Assembly (NCBI GenBank): GCA_945869935.1
Contig: CAMBSA010000189.1
Coordinates: 1-5,176, forward strand
Direction: 5' to 3'
DNA length: 5,176 nucleotides
Source of the DNA: Bordetella parapertussis
Lineage (GTDB): Bacteria > Pseudomonadota > Gammaproteobacteria > Burkholderiales > SG8-39
Both the position numbers and the translations under genes were made by a program. Below, one piece after another: positions 1 to 5,176 of the stretch. The notes beneath the pieces were generated by a model, which ran no database searches, was not told where the DNA came from, and worked only from the letters and a program-made list of their open reading frames with translations. Position 1 is the first letter of the stretch. The number at the start of each line of letters is the position of its first letter.

Positions 1-1
1 T

Positions 2-36
2 CTTGGCGTCCTTGGCCTCTTGGCGTCTTGGCGGTT
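2..36. repeat. Short direct-repeat array (four CTTGGC units)
   Basis: CTTGGC occurs at 2-7, 11-16, 19-24 and 27-32, so the units are spaced 9, 8 and 8 bp apart, mostly as CTTGGCGT. The block ends with GGTTA and begins 11 bp beyond the permease stop codon, so it would lie in the 3' untranslated region of that gene. I see no coding frame or clear hairpin in it. Similar CTTGGCGT strings occur as dispersed intergenic repeats in some high-GC genomes; that link is from memory. The array may continue past the left edge. Confidence 0.5.
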
Positions 37-47
37 AAAGAGAACGT

Positions 48-1712
48 CTACCGCCCTCGACCCGCAATCGCCCGCGAAAGCAATATCACCGGGATCAGTC
101 CCACGCCCACGATCACCAGCGACGCAGCGGCCGCCTGCGGCAGGCGTTCATCAGAAGCAAAGTGATAGGCCTGCACCGCGAGCGTGTCGAAGTTGAAGGG
201 CCGCAGCGCGAAGGTGACGGGCAGTTCCTTCATTACGTCGACGAACACGATCAGTATCGCGGTGAAGAGGCTGCCCGCGAGCATCGGCGCGTGCACCCGC
301 GCGAGCACCTGTCGCGGCGAGAGACCGAGGCTGCGCGCCGCGTCTTCCATGCTTGGCTTCACTTTCGCAAGGCCCGCCTCCACCGTCTGCAATGCCACCG
401 ACAGAAAACGCACGAGGTAGGCGTAGATCAGCGCCGCCGCGGTGCCGGTGATGAGCAGGCCCACCTTGATGTTGAATTGCGTCTCGAGCAGGCCGGCGAT
501 CCAGTTGTCCAGTCGAGTCACCGGAATGAGGATGCCGACCGCGATCACCGCACCGGGCACCGCATAACCCAGCGCCACGCCGCGATTGGCCCAGCCGACG
601 ATGCCGCTGCGTGTGAGGCGTGCCGCGTAGGCGAGCAACAGCGCAATCGCCACCGCGGCCACGGAGGCCATCGCCGCGAGCGAAACGCTGTTCATCGTGA
701 AGCCGAAAAACCGCGCATCGAACAGCGGCTCGGGTTCGGTGAGGATCAGCCGCAACAGGATCAGCGCGGGCAGCAGGAATCCGAAGACTGGCGGCAGCGC
801 GCAGACAAGCGTCATGCCCCAGGCGCGAAGACCGCCCTGCGGTTGCAGCCGGTCGGAACTTCGCGCAATGCCCTGGTCGTAGCGTGCCGCACCGCGGTTC
901 CAGCGCTCGAAGGCGATCAGCGCGATCACCACCGCGAGCAATCCCGCGGCAAGCTGCGAGGCGGCGGCCGCATCGCCCATCGAGAGCCACGCCCGAAAGA
1001 TGCCGGTGGTGAAGGTCTGCACGCCGAAGTACGCGACCGTGCCGAAATCGGCGAGCGTCTCCATCAGAGCGAGCGCGATGCCAGCGGCGATCGCCGGACG
1101 CGCAAGCGGAATCGCGATCCGGAAAAACGTCCCGCGCGCGGTGAGGCCGAGCAGGCGCCCGGCTTCGAGCAGATTGCGCGACTGCTCGATGAAGGCCGCG
1201 CGCGCGAGAAGGTACACATAGGGATACAGAACCAGCGAGAACATCAGCACCGCGCCGCCGACCGAACGCACATCGGGGAAACGGTAGCCGCCCGCCTTCC
1301 ACCAGGGAATGTCCCGCAACGCGGTCTGAAGCGGACCCGCGAACTGCAGGAAGTCGGTGTAGGCATAGGCAATCACGTAGGCCGGTACAGCAAGCGGCAG
1401 CACCATCAGCCATTCGAAGGCGCGCCGCCCGGGGAAGCGGTAACTCGTCACCAGCCAGGCGGGAATAACGCCAAGGATCGCCACGCCGACTGCGACGCCC
1501 GCGCAGAGCGCGAGTGTGTTCCGCACGTACTCGGGCAACACCGTATCGATAAGATGCGCGATCGTGCCCAGACCGGGCTTGGCCGCCTGAACCACGACCG
1601 CTAACAAGGGCACAACGAGCAGCGTCGCCACAGCGAGCGCAACACTCCCCAGCACGCCAAGCGAGCGGATGCGCTGGAAAACCTTGCGTGCGGGAGAGCG
1701 CGAGAAAGTCAT
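48..1712 (-). CDS. fbpB: Ferric iron ABC transporter, two-domain permease (FbpB-type)
   Basis: Inner-membrane channel subunit that moves Fe(III), delivered by a periplasmic binding protein, into the cytoplasm. The 554-residue product has about twelve hydrophobic segments in two homologous halves (about six each, first near residues 18-42, last near 526-548), the usual size for fused FbpB/SfuB permeases. Each half carries an EAA loop that docks on the ATPase: E183-A184-G185 through G189 and on to P206 (EAGRLLGL.. then IPLARP), and E456-D457-A458 through G463 to P476 (EDAARSLGL.. then HAP). The start is uncertain: ATG at 1712 is used here, while an in-frame GTG at 1724 would add four residues; neither has a good Shine-Dalgarno. 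It is divergent from the ATPase gene across a shared Fur-box-like operator, and an intrinsic terminator lies in its probable leader. The iron substrate is inferred from family resemblance of both subunits and from the operator; other metal or anion permeases of this fold are less likely. Confidence 0.9.
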   Translation of the reverse strand: MTFSRSPARKVFQRIRSLGVLGSVALAVATLLVVPLLAVVVQAAKPGLGTIAHLIDTVLPEYVRNTLALCAGVAVGVAILGVIPAWLVTSYRFPGRRAFEWLMVLPLAVPAYVIAYAYTDFLQFAGPLQTALRDIPWWKAGGYRFPDVRSVGGAVLMFSLVLYPYVYLLARAAFIEQSRNLLEAGRLLGLTARGTFFRIAIPLARPAIAAGIALALMETLADFGTVAYFGVQTFTTGIFRAWLSMGDAAAASQLAAGLLAVVIALIAFERWNRGAARYDQGIARSSDRLQPQGGLRAWGMTLVCALPPVFGFLLPALILLRLILTEPEPLFDARFFGFTMNSVSLAAMASVAAVAIALLLAYAARLTRSGIVGWANRGVALGYAVPGAVIAVGILIPVTRLDNWIAGLLETQFNIKVGLLITGTAAALIYAYLVRFLSVALQTVEAGLAKVKPSMEDAARSLGLSPRQVLARVHAPMLAGSLFTAILIVFVDVMKELPVTFALRPFNFDTLAVQAYHFASDERLPQAAAASLVIVGVGLIPVILLSRAIAGRGR

Positions 1713-1754
1713 TGAACGTGACACGAAACAGGCCCGGGACGGCGGCGTGAAAGC

Positions 1755-1788
1755 AAGAAAAAGGCGTCCCGAATCAGTGCGGGACGCC
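1755..1788 (-). terminator. Intrinsic-terminator structure in the permease leader
   Basis: A perfect 9-bp G+C-rich stem (1763-1771 with 1780-1788, GGCGTCCCG/CGGGACGCC) encloses an 8-nt loop. Read on the minus strand it is followed at once by TTTTTCTT (1762-1755), the hallmark of a rho-independent terminator. The plus-strand side has no U-tract. No gene ends just upstream on the minus strand, because the neighbour there is the start of the plus-strand ATPase gene. It therefore sits between the Fur box and the permease start, about 40 nt before that start, where it could attenuate permease transcription or stop antisense reads from the ATPase gene. Confidence 0.75.
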
Positions 1789-1804
1789 GCAAGTTTCCGG
1801 AGAG

Positions 1805-1810
1805 ATTATC
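1805..1810 (-). promoter_or_regulatory. fbpB: Candidate -10 box for the permease
   Basis: On the minus strand 1810-1805 reads GATAAT, a 5/6 match to the sigma70 -10 consensus, which would start RNA near 1798 and give a leader of about 85 nt containing the terminator hairpin. The hexamer 17 bp upstream (AACAAC, 1833-1828) is a poor -35 match. The element overlaps the edge of the Fur-box-like palindrome, as expected for a repressed promoter. This is a weak call based on one hexamer and context. Confidence 0.3.
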
Positions 1811-1826
1811 AAGAATGATTCTTGTT
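1808..1826. promoter_or_regulatory. Fur-box-like operator between divergent fbpB and fbpC
   Basis: Positions 1810-1824 form a perfect 7-1-7 palindrome, CAAGAAT-G-ATTCTTG. The core AGAATGATTCT equals the centre of the GAGAATGATTCTC-type Fur boxes common in proteobacteria, and GATTAT at 1804-1809 adds another Fur-like hexamer on the left. The strict match to the E. coli 19-mer is only about half. It lies in the gap between two iron-transport genes, overlaps the probable -35 region of the ATPase promoter and abuts the candidate permease -10. The inference is repression of both genes by Fe(II)-Fur when iron is plentiful. Confidence 0.7.
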
Positions 1827-1859
1827 TGTTGTTCGCTAAACGGTTCTATAATAAGAGCA
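1822..1859 (+). promoter_or_regulatory. fbpC: Sigma70-type promoter of the ATPase gene
   Basis: A perfect TATAAT -10 hexamer is at 1847-1852. Upstream, only weak -35 options are present (TTGTTT 1822-1827 with a 19-bp spacer, or TTTGTT 1825-1830 with a 16-bp spacer), overlapping the right end of the Fur-like palindrome. Counting seven bases from the last T puts the expected transcription start at 1859, the A of the proposed ATG. Confidence 0.65.
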
Positions 1860-3028
1860 TGTTACCTGCAGCCGGACTCGCAGTAGGTGCCTTGTCGACA
1901 GAATCCAATCTGTCGCGGACAGATGCGGCCGTCCCGATCCTGAGCCTGCGCGGCGTGCGCCAGTCCTACGACGGGCACGAGGTCGTGCGCGGTCTCTCTC
2001 TTGAATTGAAGCGTGGCTCGATCGGTTGTCTACTCGGCCCGAGCGGCTGCGGCAAGACCACGGTACTTCGCTGCATCGCCGGATTCGAGACGCTCACGAC
2101 CGGCGAGATCCGCATCGACGGCGAGGTGGTGAGCGGACCGGGCGTGCAACTGCCGCCGGAGCGCCGTCGCATCGGCATGGTGTTCCAGGACTACGCGCTG
2201 TTCCCGCATCTTACGGTGGCGAAGAACGTCGCCTTCGGCCTGCGTGGCTTCGACCGCAAGGAACAATCGAAGCGCATCGCGCAAAGCATCGAACTCGTCG
2301 GCCTGCAGGGACACGAGGACAAATACCCGCACCAGCTCTCCGGCGGCCAGCAGCAGCGCGTAGCACTTGCGCGCGCCCTCGCCCCGGGGCCGCAGCTGCT
2401 GCTGCTCGACGAGCCCTTCTCCAATCTGGATGTGGACCTGCGCGAGCGGCTCGGCCAGGAAGTGCGCGACATCATCAAGCGCGCCGGCATCACCGCGATT
2501 CTCGTCACCCACGACCAGAACGAAGCATTCGCGATCGCCGACGAGATCGGCATCATGCACGAGGGCGAAATCTGCCAGTGGGACACCGCCTACAACCTGT
2601 ATCACCGGCCGGCGAGCCGCTTCGTTGCGGATTTCATCGGCCAGGGCGTGCTGCTGCCGGGCTCAGTCGTGTCATCGAACCAGGTGCGGGTCGAGATCGG
2701 CATGCTCAACGGCGATGTGCCCTCCAACTGCGGCATGGGTTGCGATGCCTGCGGCAAAGGCTGCGAAGTCACCGTGCTGTTGCGCCCCGACGACGTGATC
2801 CACGACGACTCCAGCAACTTGCGCGCCGAGATCCTCTCGCGCGCCTTCCGCGGTGCGGACATCCTCTATACCCTGCGCCTGGACAGCGGCCGCAAGGTGC
2901 TGGCGCTGGTGCCGAGCCACCACAACCATTCGATCGGCGAGCGCATCGGTATCCGTCTCGCCGCCGATCACGTGGTGACCTTCCCGCCCCTGCCGGCGGA
3001 ATTTGCCGAAGGCGCACACGCTGCCTGA
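1859..3028 (+). CDS. fbpC: Ferric iron ABC transporter, ATP-binding protein (FbpC-type)
   Basis: Cytoplasmic ATPase that powers Fe(III) import with the divergent FbpB-type permease. From ATG 1859 the product has 389 residues. All nucleotide-binding motifs are intact: Walker A GPSGCGKTT at 60-68, Q-loop Q110, signature LSGGQ at 160-164, Walker B ending D184-E185, D-loop SNLD 188-191, and switch H218. Residues from about 260 form the C-terminal regulatory (TOBE-like) region typical of the FbpC group. That region contains an unusual cysteine cluster, C291-x3-C295-x2-C298-x3-C302, and a histidine-rich stretch at 354-357. Starts at 1826 and earlier are excluded because the -10 box lies after them. 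ATG 1859 would be leaderless and leaves about 25 residues before the conserved core; TTG 1892, preceded by AGGTG, would give 378 residues nearer the family norm. Expression is probably iron-repressed through the overlapping Fur-like operator. Family assignment is firm; iron specificity is inferred. Confidence 0.92.
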   Translation: MLPAAGLAVGALSTESNLSRTDAAVPILSLRGVRQSYDGHEVVRGLSLELKRGSIGCLLGPSGCGKTTVLRCIAGFETLTTGEIRIDGEVVSGPGVQLPPERRRIGMVFQDYALFPHLTVAKNVAFGLRGFDRKEQSKRIAQSIELVGLQGHEDKYPHQLSGGQQQRVALARALAPGPQLLLLDEPFSNLDVDLRERLGQEVRDIIKRAGITAILVTHDQNEAFAIADEIGIMHEGEICQWDTAYNLYHRPASRFVADFIGQGVLLPGSVVSSNQVRVEIGMLNGDVPSNCGMGCDACGKGCEVTVLLRPDDVIHDDSSNLRAEILSRAFRGADILYTLRLDSGRKVLALVPSHHNHSIGERIGIRLAADHVVTFPPLPAEFAEGAHAA

Positions 3029-3159
3029 GCCTCAGGGCACAGAACCGCCCTGCGCCGAAATTGCGCACTTTGCCATTTTCAGAGCAAGTATAGACGCGGC
3101 GAAATCGACATTTCGATTGCTAACATTGGCAATCCCCCACCGCCATGAGACAGCCGGCG
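3029..3159. other. Convergent intergenic gap with small hairpins
   Basis: No gene is visible between the ATPase stop and the SDR stop. Three short perfect inverted repeats are present: CAGGGC/GCCCTG at 3033-3038 and 3047-3052 (8-nt loop), CGAAAT/ATTTCG at 3100-3105 and 3110-3115 (4-nt loop), and GATTGC/GCAATC at 3115-3120 and 3129-3134 (8-nt loop). None is followed by a U-tract on either strand, so they are weak terminator candidates at best, although some bidirectional termination function is expected between convergent genes. Confidence 0.4.
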
Positions 3160-3942
3160 CTACTTGAACGCCGCCGGCGCACCGCCATCCACCATCAGGG
3201 TGGCGCCGGTGATGTAGGAGGCCTCGTCCGACGCAAGGAACAGGATCGGATACGCGACTTCGATCGGCTCCGCCCAGCGCGCGAGCAGCGAGTCTGTCCT
3301 GGTATCGGCGCGCATCTCGTCCTCCGTCTTTCCGCGCGCACGGCCGCGGCCGATGGTGAAGGGCGTGAGCGTTCCGCCCGGACACACAGCGTTCACCCGT
3401 ATGCCGTGCTCCGCCTCTTCCGCCGCAAGATTGTTGGTCATCGCGAGCAGCGCCGCCTTGGAGGCGTCGTACGCGGCAAAACCCTTGCGTCCGCGCACCG
3501 CGTAGCAGGACGAGACGTTGACGACGCTCGCGCGGCCGCTCGTGCGCAAGGCGGGCAAGGCAGCGCGGCATAGGTTGAGCGCGCCGATCACGTTCACACC
3601 GAACACGCGCTCCCATTCCGCGCTGTCGCCGTTGACAATCGTGTCGGTGTTGCGCACCGCGGCGTTGTTCACCAGCACATCCAGCCGGCCGAATTTTTCC
3701 AGTGCGAAACGCGCGGCTTCCGCCGCGTCGCTGTGATCGGTGATGTCGGCCGAGCACGCATCGACGCGCGCGCCCGGGTTCGCCGCGCGGATACGCTGCA
3801 GCGTCGCCTCGAGCGCCTGCGCATCGCGGTCCACCAGCAGCACGCCCGCGCCTTGGGCGCAGAACAGCTCACCGGTTGCGGCACCGATGCCGCCCCCGCC
3901 GCCTGAGATGATCGCCACCTTGCCCGCCATGCGCGAAGTCAT
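3160..3942 (-). CDS. Short-chain dehydrogenase/reductase (SDR), substrate unknown
   Basis: A classical SDR of 260 residues, the usual length, predicted to be a soluble cytoplasmic NAD(P)-dependent oxidoreductase acting on an alcohol/carbonyl pair. The Rossmann glycine motif is G14-x3-G18-I19-G20 (preceded by Ser13 instead of the common Thr). D38 at the end of the second strand favours NAD(H) over NADP(H). NNAA is at 92-95, and the catalytic tetrad is N117, S145, Y158 and K162 (YDASK), with the normal 13-residue Ser-Tyr spacing. The C-terminus VDGG at 251-254 is typical. The ATG at 3942 is chosen because AGGGA stands 6 nt before it and overlaps the TAG of the PqqC-like gene, with only 9 nt between the genes, so the two are almost certainly co-transcribed and probably translationally coupled. 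A second in-frame ATG four codons on lacks that advantage. The motifs do not reveal the substrate; the coupling suggests a step next to the PqqC-like enzyme. Confidence 0.92.
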   Translation of the reverse strand: MTSRMAGKVAIISGGGGGIGAATGELFCAQGAGVLLVDRDAQALEATLQRIRAANPGARVDACSADITDHSDAAEAARFALEKFGRLDVLVNNAAVRNTDTIVNGDSAEWERVFGVNVIGALNLCRAALPALRTSGRASVVNVSSCYAVRGRKGFAAYDASKAALLAMTNNLAAEEAEHGIRVNAVCPGGTLTPFTIGRGRARGKTEDEMRADTRTDSLLARWAEPIEVAYPILFLASDEASYITGATLMVDGGAPAAFK

Positions 3943-3951
3943 CAGCTATCC

Positions 3952-4695
3952 CTAGTAGTGCAGCCAGGCGTTGTACATGTGATACGACATGTCGGCGGTG
4001 TGCTGCACAATGAAGCGCACGCGGTCCTGCCAGTACACGGTGTTGGCGTAGCGCGCGAAGGCGATTGGCCCGAGCGCGCCGTGTTCCTCCTCCACATGCG
4101 AGGCATGCACCGCGAGCGATTCGAGCGCGTTATCGGGAATCTTGTAGTGCTTTTTTACGCCGTGGTAGATGCGACCGAGCACCGCCGGATTGCGACGTTC
4201 CATGGTGAAGGACACCGCCGCGATCGCCTCCACCGGCGAGAGCGTGGTCTGCACGATCTCCAGCCAGTGGCGCAGCGCCCAGGTTTCCATGCGCGGCAGG
4301 TCCTGCGCGCGCTTGCCCTCATCCCAGCCAAGCGCATCGAGCAGGCGCATGTTGAGCGCGATATGCCCGCCCTTGCCCGAGGTGGTGCCGTGCTCTTCCT
4401 CCGACAGGTTCTCGAAAATCATGTCCGCGAGATCGGGATCGGGACAGCGCGACCACATCGTGCCAAAGAGCTTGTTCGCCGGATGCGCCCAGAGCGTCAC
4501 CTGGTGGCGCCAGCCGGCAATCTGGTCGAGCGTCGCGGTACCCGCCTCCACCGGGCGCACGAACGGATGGTTGCGCCGGTCGCGCGAGGGATGGTCGATG
4601 ATCGCATCCAGTTCGCGCACGAAGTCATCGGTGGAGAGCACCGGGCCTTCGGTGCGGAAGATGCCCTGGCGAAAATCTGCGGTGTTGCCTGACAT
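3952..4695 (-). CDS. PqqC/CADD-like protein of haem-oxygenase-like fold (possible iron oxidase)
   Basis: A 247-residue, mostly helical soluble protein resembling the PqqC/TenA/CADD group, often labelled iron-containing redox enzyme family. Visible landmarks are HPF at 43-45, a CPDxxL stretch near 84-89, E95-x6-H102 inside FENLSEEEH, H111, E166 in the middle helix, and H197, H200, E202-E204 and H205 near the C-terminal side. In haem-oxygenase-like di-iron or mono-iron oxidases the ligands have the form E-x6-H, a middle Glu, then H-x3-D/E-x2-H. Here the last motif appears as H197-x4-E202-x2-H205, one residue longer than usual. Members act as oxidases or oxygenases on small molecules, or as self-sacrificing enzymes such as Chlamydia CADD, so a specific reaction cannot be given; true PqqC is unlikely without other pqq genes in view. 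The ATG at 4695 has GAGGA about 4 nt upstream. The gene is first in a two-gene operon with the SDR. No convincing promoter was found in the 150-bp gap upstream. Confidence 0.75.
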   Translation of the reverse strand: MSGNTADFRQGIFRTEGPVLSTDDFVRELDAIIDHPSRDRRNHPFVRPVEAGTATLDQIAGWRHQVTLWAHPANKLFGTMWSRCPDPDLADMIFENLSEEEHGTTSGKGGHIALNMRLLDALGWDEGKRAQDLPRMETWALRHWLEIVQTTLSPVEAIAAVSFTMERRNPAVLGRIYHGVKKHYKIPDNALESLAVHASHVEEEHGALGPIAFARYANTVYWQDRVRFIVQHTADMSYHMYNAWLHY

Positions 4696-4736
4696 TGCTT
4701 CCTCACTCGCGTTGGGTTGGTGCCGTCTTCCTGCCG

Positions 4737-4746
4737 GATAATCATT
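4737..4746. promoter_or_regulatory. Possible degenerate Fur half-site upstream of the PqqC-like gene
   Basis: GATAATCATT matches ten consecutive positions in the middle and right of the 19-bp Fur consensus, but the flanking bases (CTGCCG on the left, GGA on the right) do not match, so the full site scores about 10 of 19. It lies about 42 bp before the PqqC-like start, a plausible operator location. It may be chance. Confidence 0.2.
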
Positions 4747-4846
4747 GGACGTCAGGATAAATGTTGAACTTTCTTATTGAAAGCACCCGCCCCATGTGTG
4801 AAATCGGACGATTGACGTACAGAACTGATACTAAGTAGCTTGACGT

Positions 4847-5176
4847 TCAACCCGATTGCAGGTCGAAGATTACCGGAATATCTATGGTGAATTCCTTGCT
4901 GCGCAATGCGGACGGTATCTGTGTCATCGGCTTGGCCTTCTTCACCATGTCGAGCGCGGTGTCGTCGAGGATCTGGTGGCCGCTGGAAGTCTTGACGGTG
5001 GTGGCCTGGATCATGCCGTTGGCACCGATCAGCAGGCGGATCTCGACCTTGCCCTGCCAGCCCTTTTCCATTGCCACCGCGGGATAGCGCTTGTAGCGCC
5101 GCGCCGCGACGATGATCGCCATGCGGTACTGGTCGAGCGAGCCCGAATCGGCCGTGTCGCTGCCGGCTTTCGCGGC
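4847..5176 (-). CDS. tonB: TonB-family energy transducer, C-terminal part (start beyond right edge)
   Basis: The reading frame ends at the TGA at 4847-4849 and stays open to the right edge, giving at least 109 residues; the ATG at 5122 is internal and is not taken as the start because in-frame coding continues upstream of it (residues AAKAGSDTADSG then LDQYR). The visible part is a TonB C-terminal domain: YP at 31-32, GWQGKVEIRLLI at 39-50, G54, SSG at 64-66, LDDTAL at 70-75, and a final strand FTIDIPVIFDL at 96-106, numbered from the edge. Proteins with this domain span the periplasm and pass proton-motive energy from ExbB/ExbD to outer-membrane receptors for iron complexes and similar cargo. 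The N-terminal membrane anchor and proline-rich linker would lie outside the window. It shares strand with the two downstream genes, but 151 bp separate them. A TolA-like or other TonB_C protein cannot be excluded without the N-terminus. Confidence 0.85.
   Translation of the reverse strand, partial: AAKAGSDTADSGSLDQYRMAIIVAARRYKRYPAVAMEKGWQGKVEIRLLIGANGMIQATTVKTSSGHQILDDTALDMVKKAKPMTQIPSALRSKEFTIDIPVIFDLQSG

Noticed and set aside
162..1604. Long plus-strand open frame (480 codons) opposite the permease gene
   Set aside because: It is antisense to a clear permease. Its translation is rich in Arg, His and Glu without domain character, as expected for the complement of hydrophobic high-GC coding sequence.
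1826..1858. Upstream TTG start for the ATPase
   Set aside because: The TATAAT box at 1847-1852 lies inside this extension, so the promoter would be within the coding region, and there is no Shine-Dalgarno.
2026..3093. Second plus-strand frame overlapping the ATPase gene (355 codons)
   Set aside because: Its translation is Arg/Ala/Pro-rich and featureless, while the other frame carries every ABC ATPase motif in order.
3153..3178. GCCGGCG/CGCCGGC inverted repeat across the SDR stop codon as a terminator
   Set aside because: The 7-bp stem has a 12-nt loop and no U-tract on either strand; such GC palindromes are common by chance in this composition.
3032..3757. Minus-strand frame overlapping the SDR and the convergent gap (241 codons)
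   Set aside because: It is an Arg/Gly-rich out-of-frame shadow of the SDR, whose catalytic motifs are intact in the chosen frame.
3958..4692. Plus-strand open frame (244 codons) mirroring the PqqC-like gene
   Set aside because: It is a near-exact shadow of the minus-strand gene, with low-complexity basic composition and no recognisable motif. The minus strand has a family match and a good ribosome-binding site.
4812..4832. Plus-strand promoter TTGACG with GATACT
   Set aside because: The spacer is only 9 bp, far from 16-18, and no plus-strand gene follows.
1..5176. CRISPR array, tRNA, rRNA or insertion sequence
   Set aside because: I saw no regularly spaced long repeats, cloverleaf, rRNA blocks, transposase or terminal inverted repeats by eye; the only tandem array is the short CTTGGC block.

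Overview
The window is high-GC bacterial DNA (roughly 60-65% G+C by eye) with tightly packed genes. The protein styles fit a proteobacterium. The TonB C-terminus and the ATPase C-terminal region look most like betaproteobacterial sequences, but that placement comes from remembered family resemblance and not from a search.

Left half (1-3028): a divergently arranged ferric-iron ABC importer. The two-domain permease (fbpB-type) is on the minus strand at 48-1712, and the ATPase (fbpC-type) is on the plus strand at 1859-3028. The 146-bp gap between them holds the control region: a perfect 15-bp Fur-box-like palindrome (1810-1824), a TATAAT -10 box for the ATPase placed so that transcription would begin at its ATG, and a strong intrinsic-terminator structure on the minus strand between the Fur box and the permease start. 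The periplasmic iron-binding protein (fbpA) is not in the window. A short array of CTTGGC direct repeats lies just past the permease stop at the left edge.

Middle (3029-3159): a convergent intergenic gap with several small hairpins and no gene.

Right half (3160-5176, all minus strand): the end of a TonB-type energy transducer whose start lies beyond the right edge, a 150-bp gap, then a two-gene operon. That operon is a PqqC/CADD-like helical protein of the haem-oxygenase-like fold (4695-3952) followed 9 nt later by a short-chain dehydrogenase/reductase (3942-3160) whose Shine-Dalgarno overlaps the upstream stop codon.

Together the genes suggest an iron-acquisition neighbourhood: Fe(III) import across the inner membrane, TonB energising of outer-membrane receptors, and a possibly metal-dependent oxidase plus NAD(P)-dependent reductase pair of unknown substrate. 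The least explained parts are the coupled PqqC-like/SDR pair, the four-cysteine insert in the ATPase regulatory domain, and the terminator in the permease leader.
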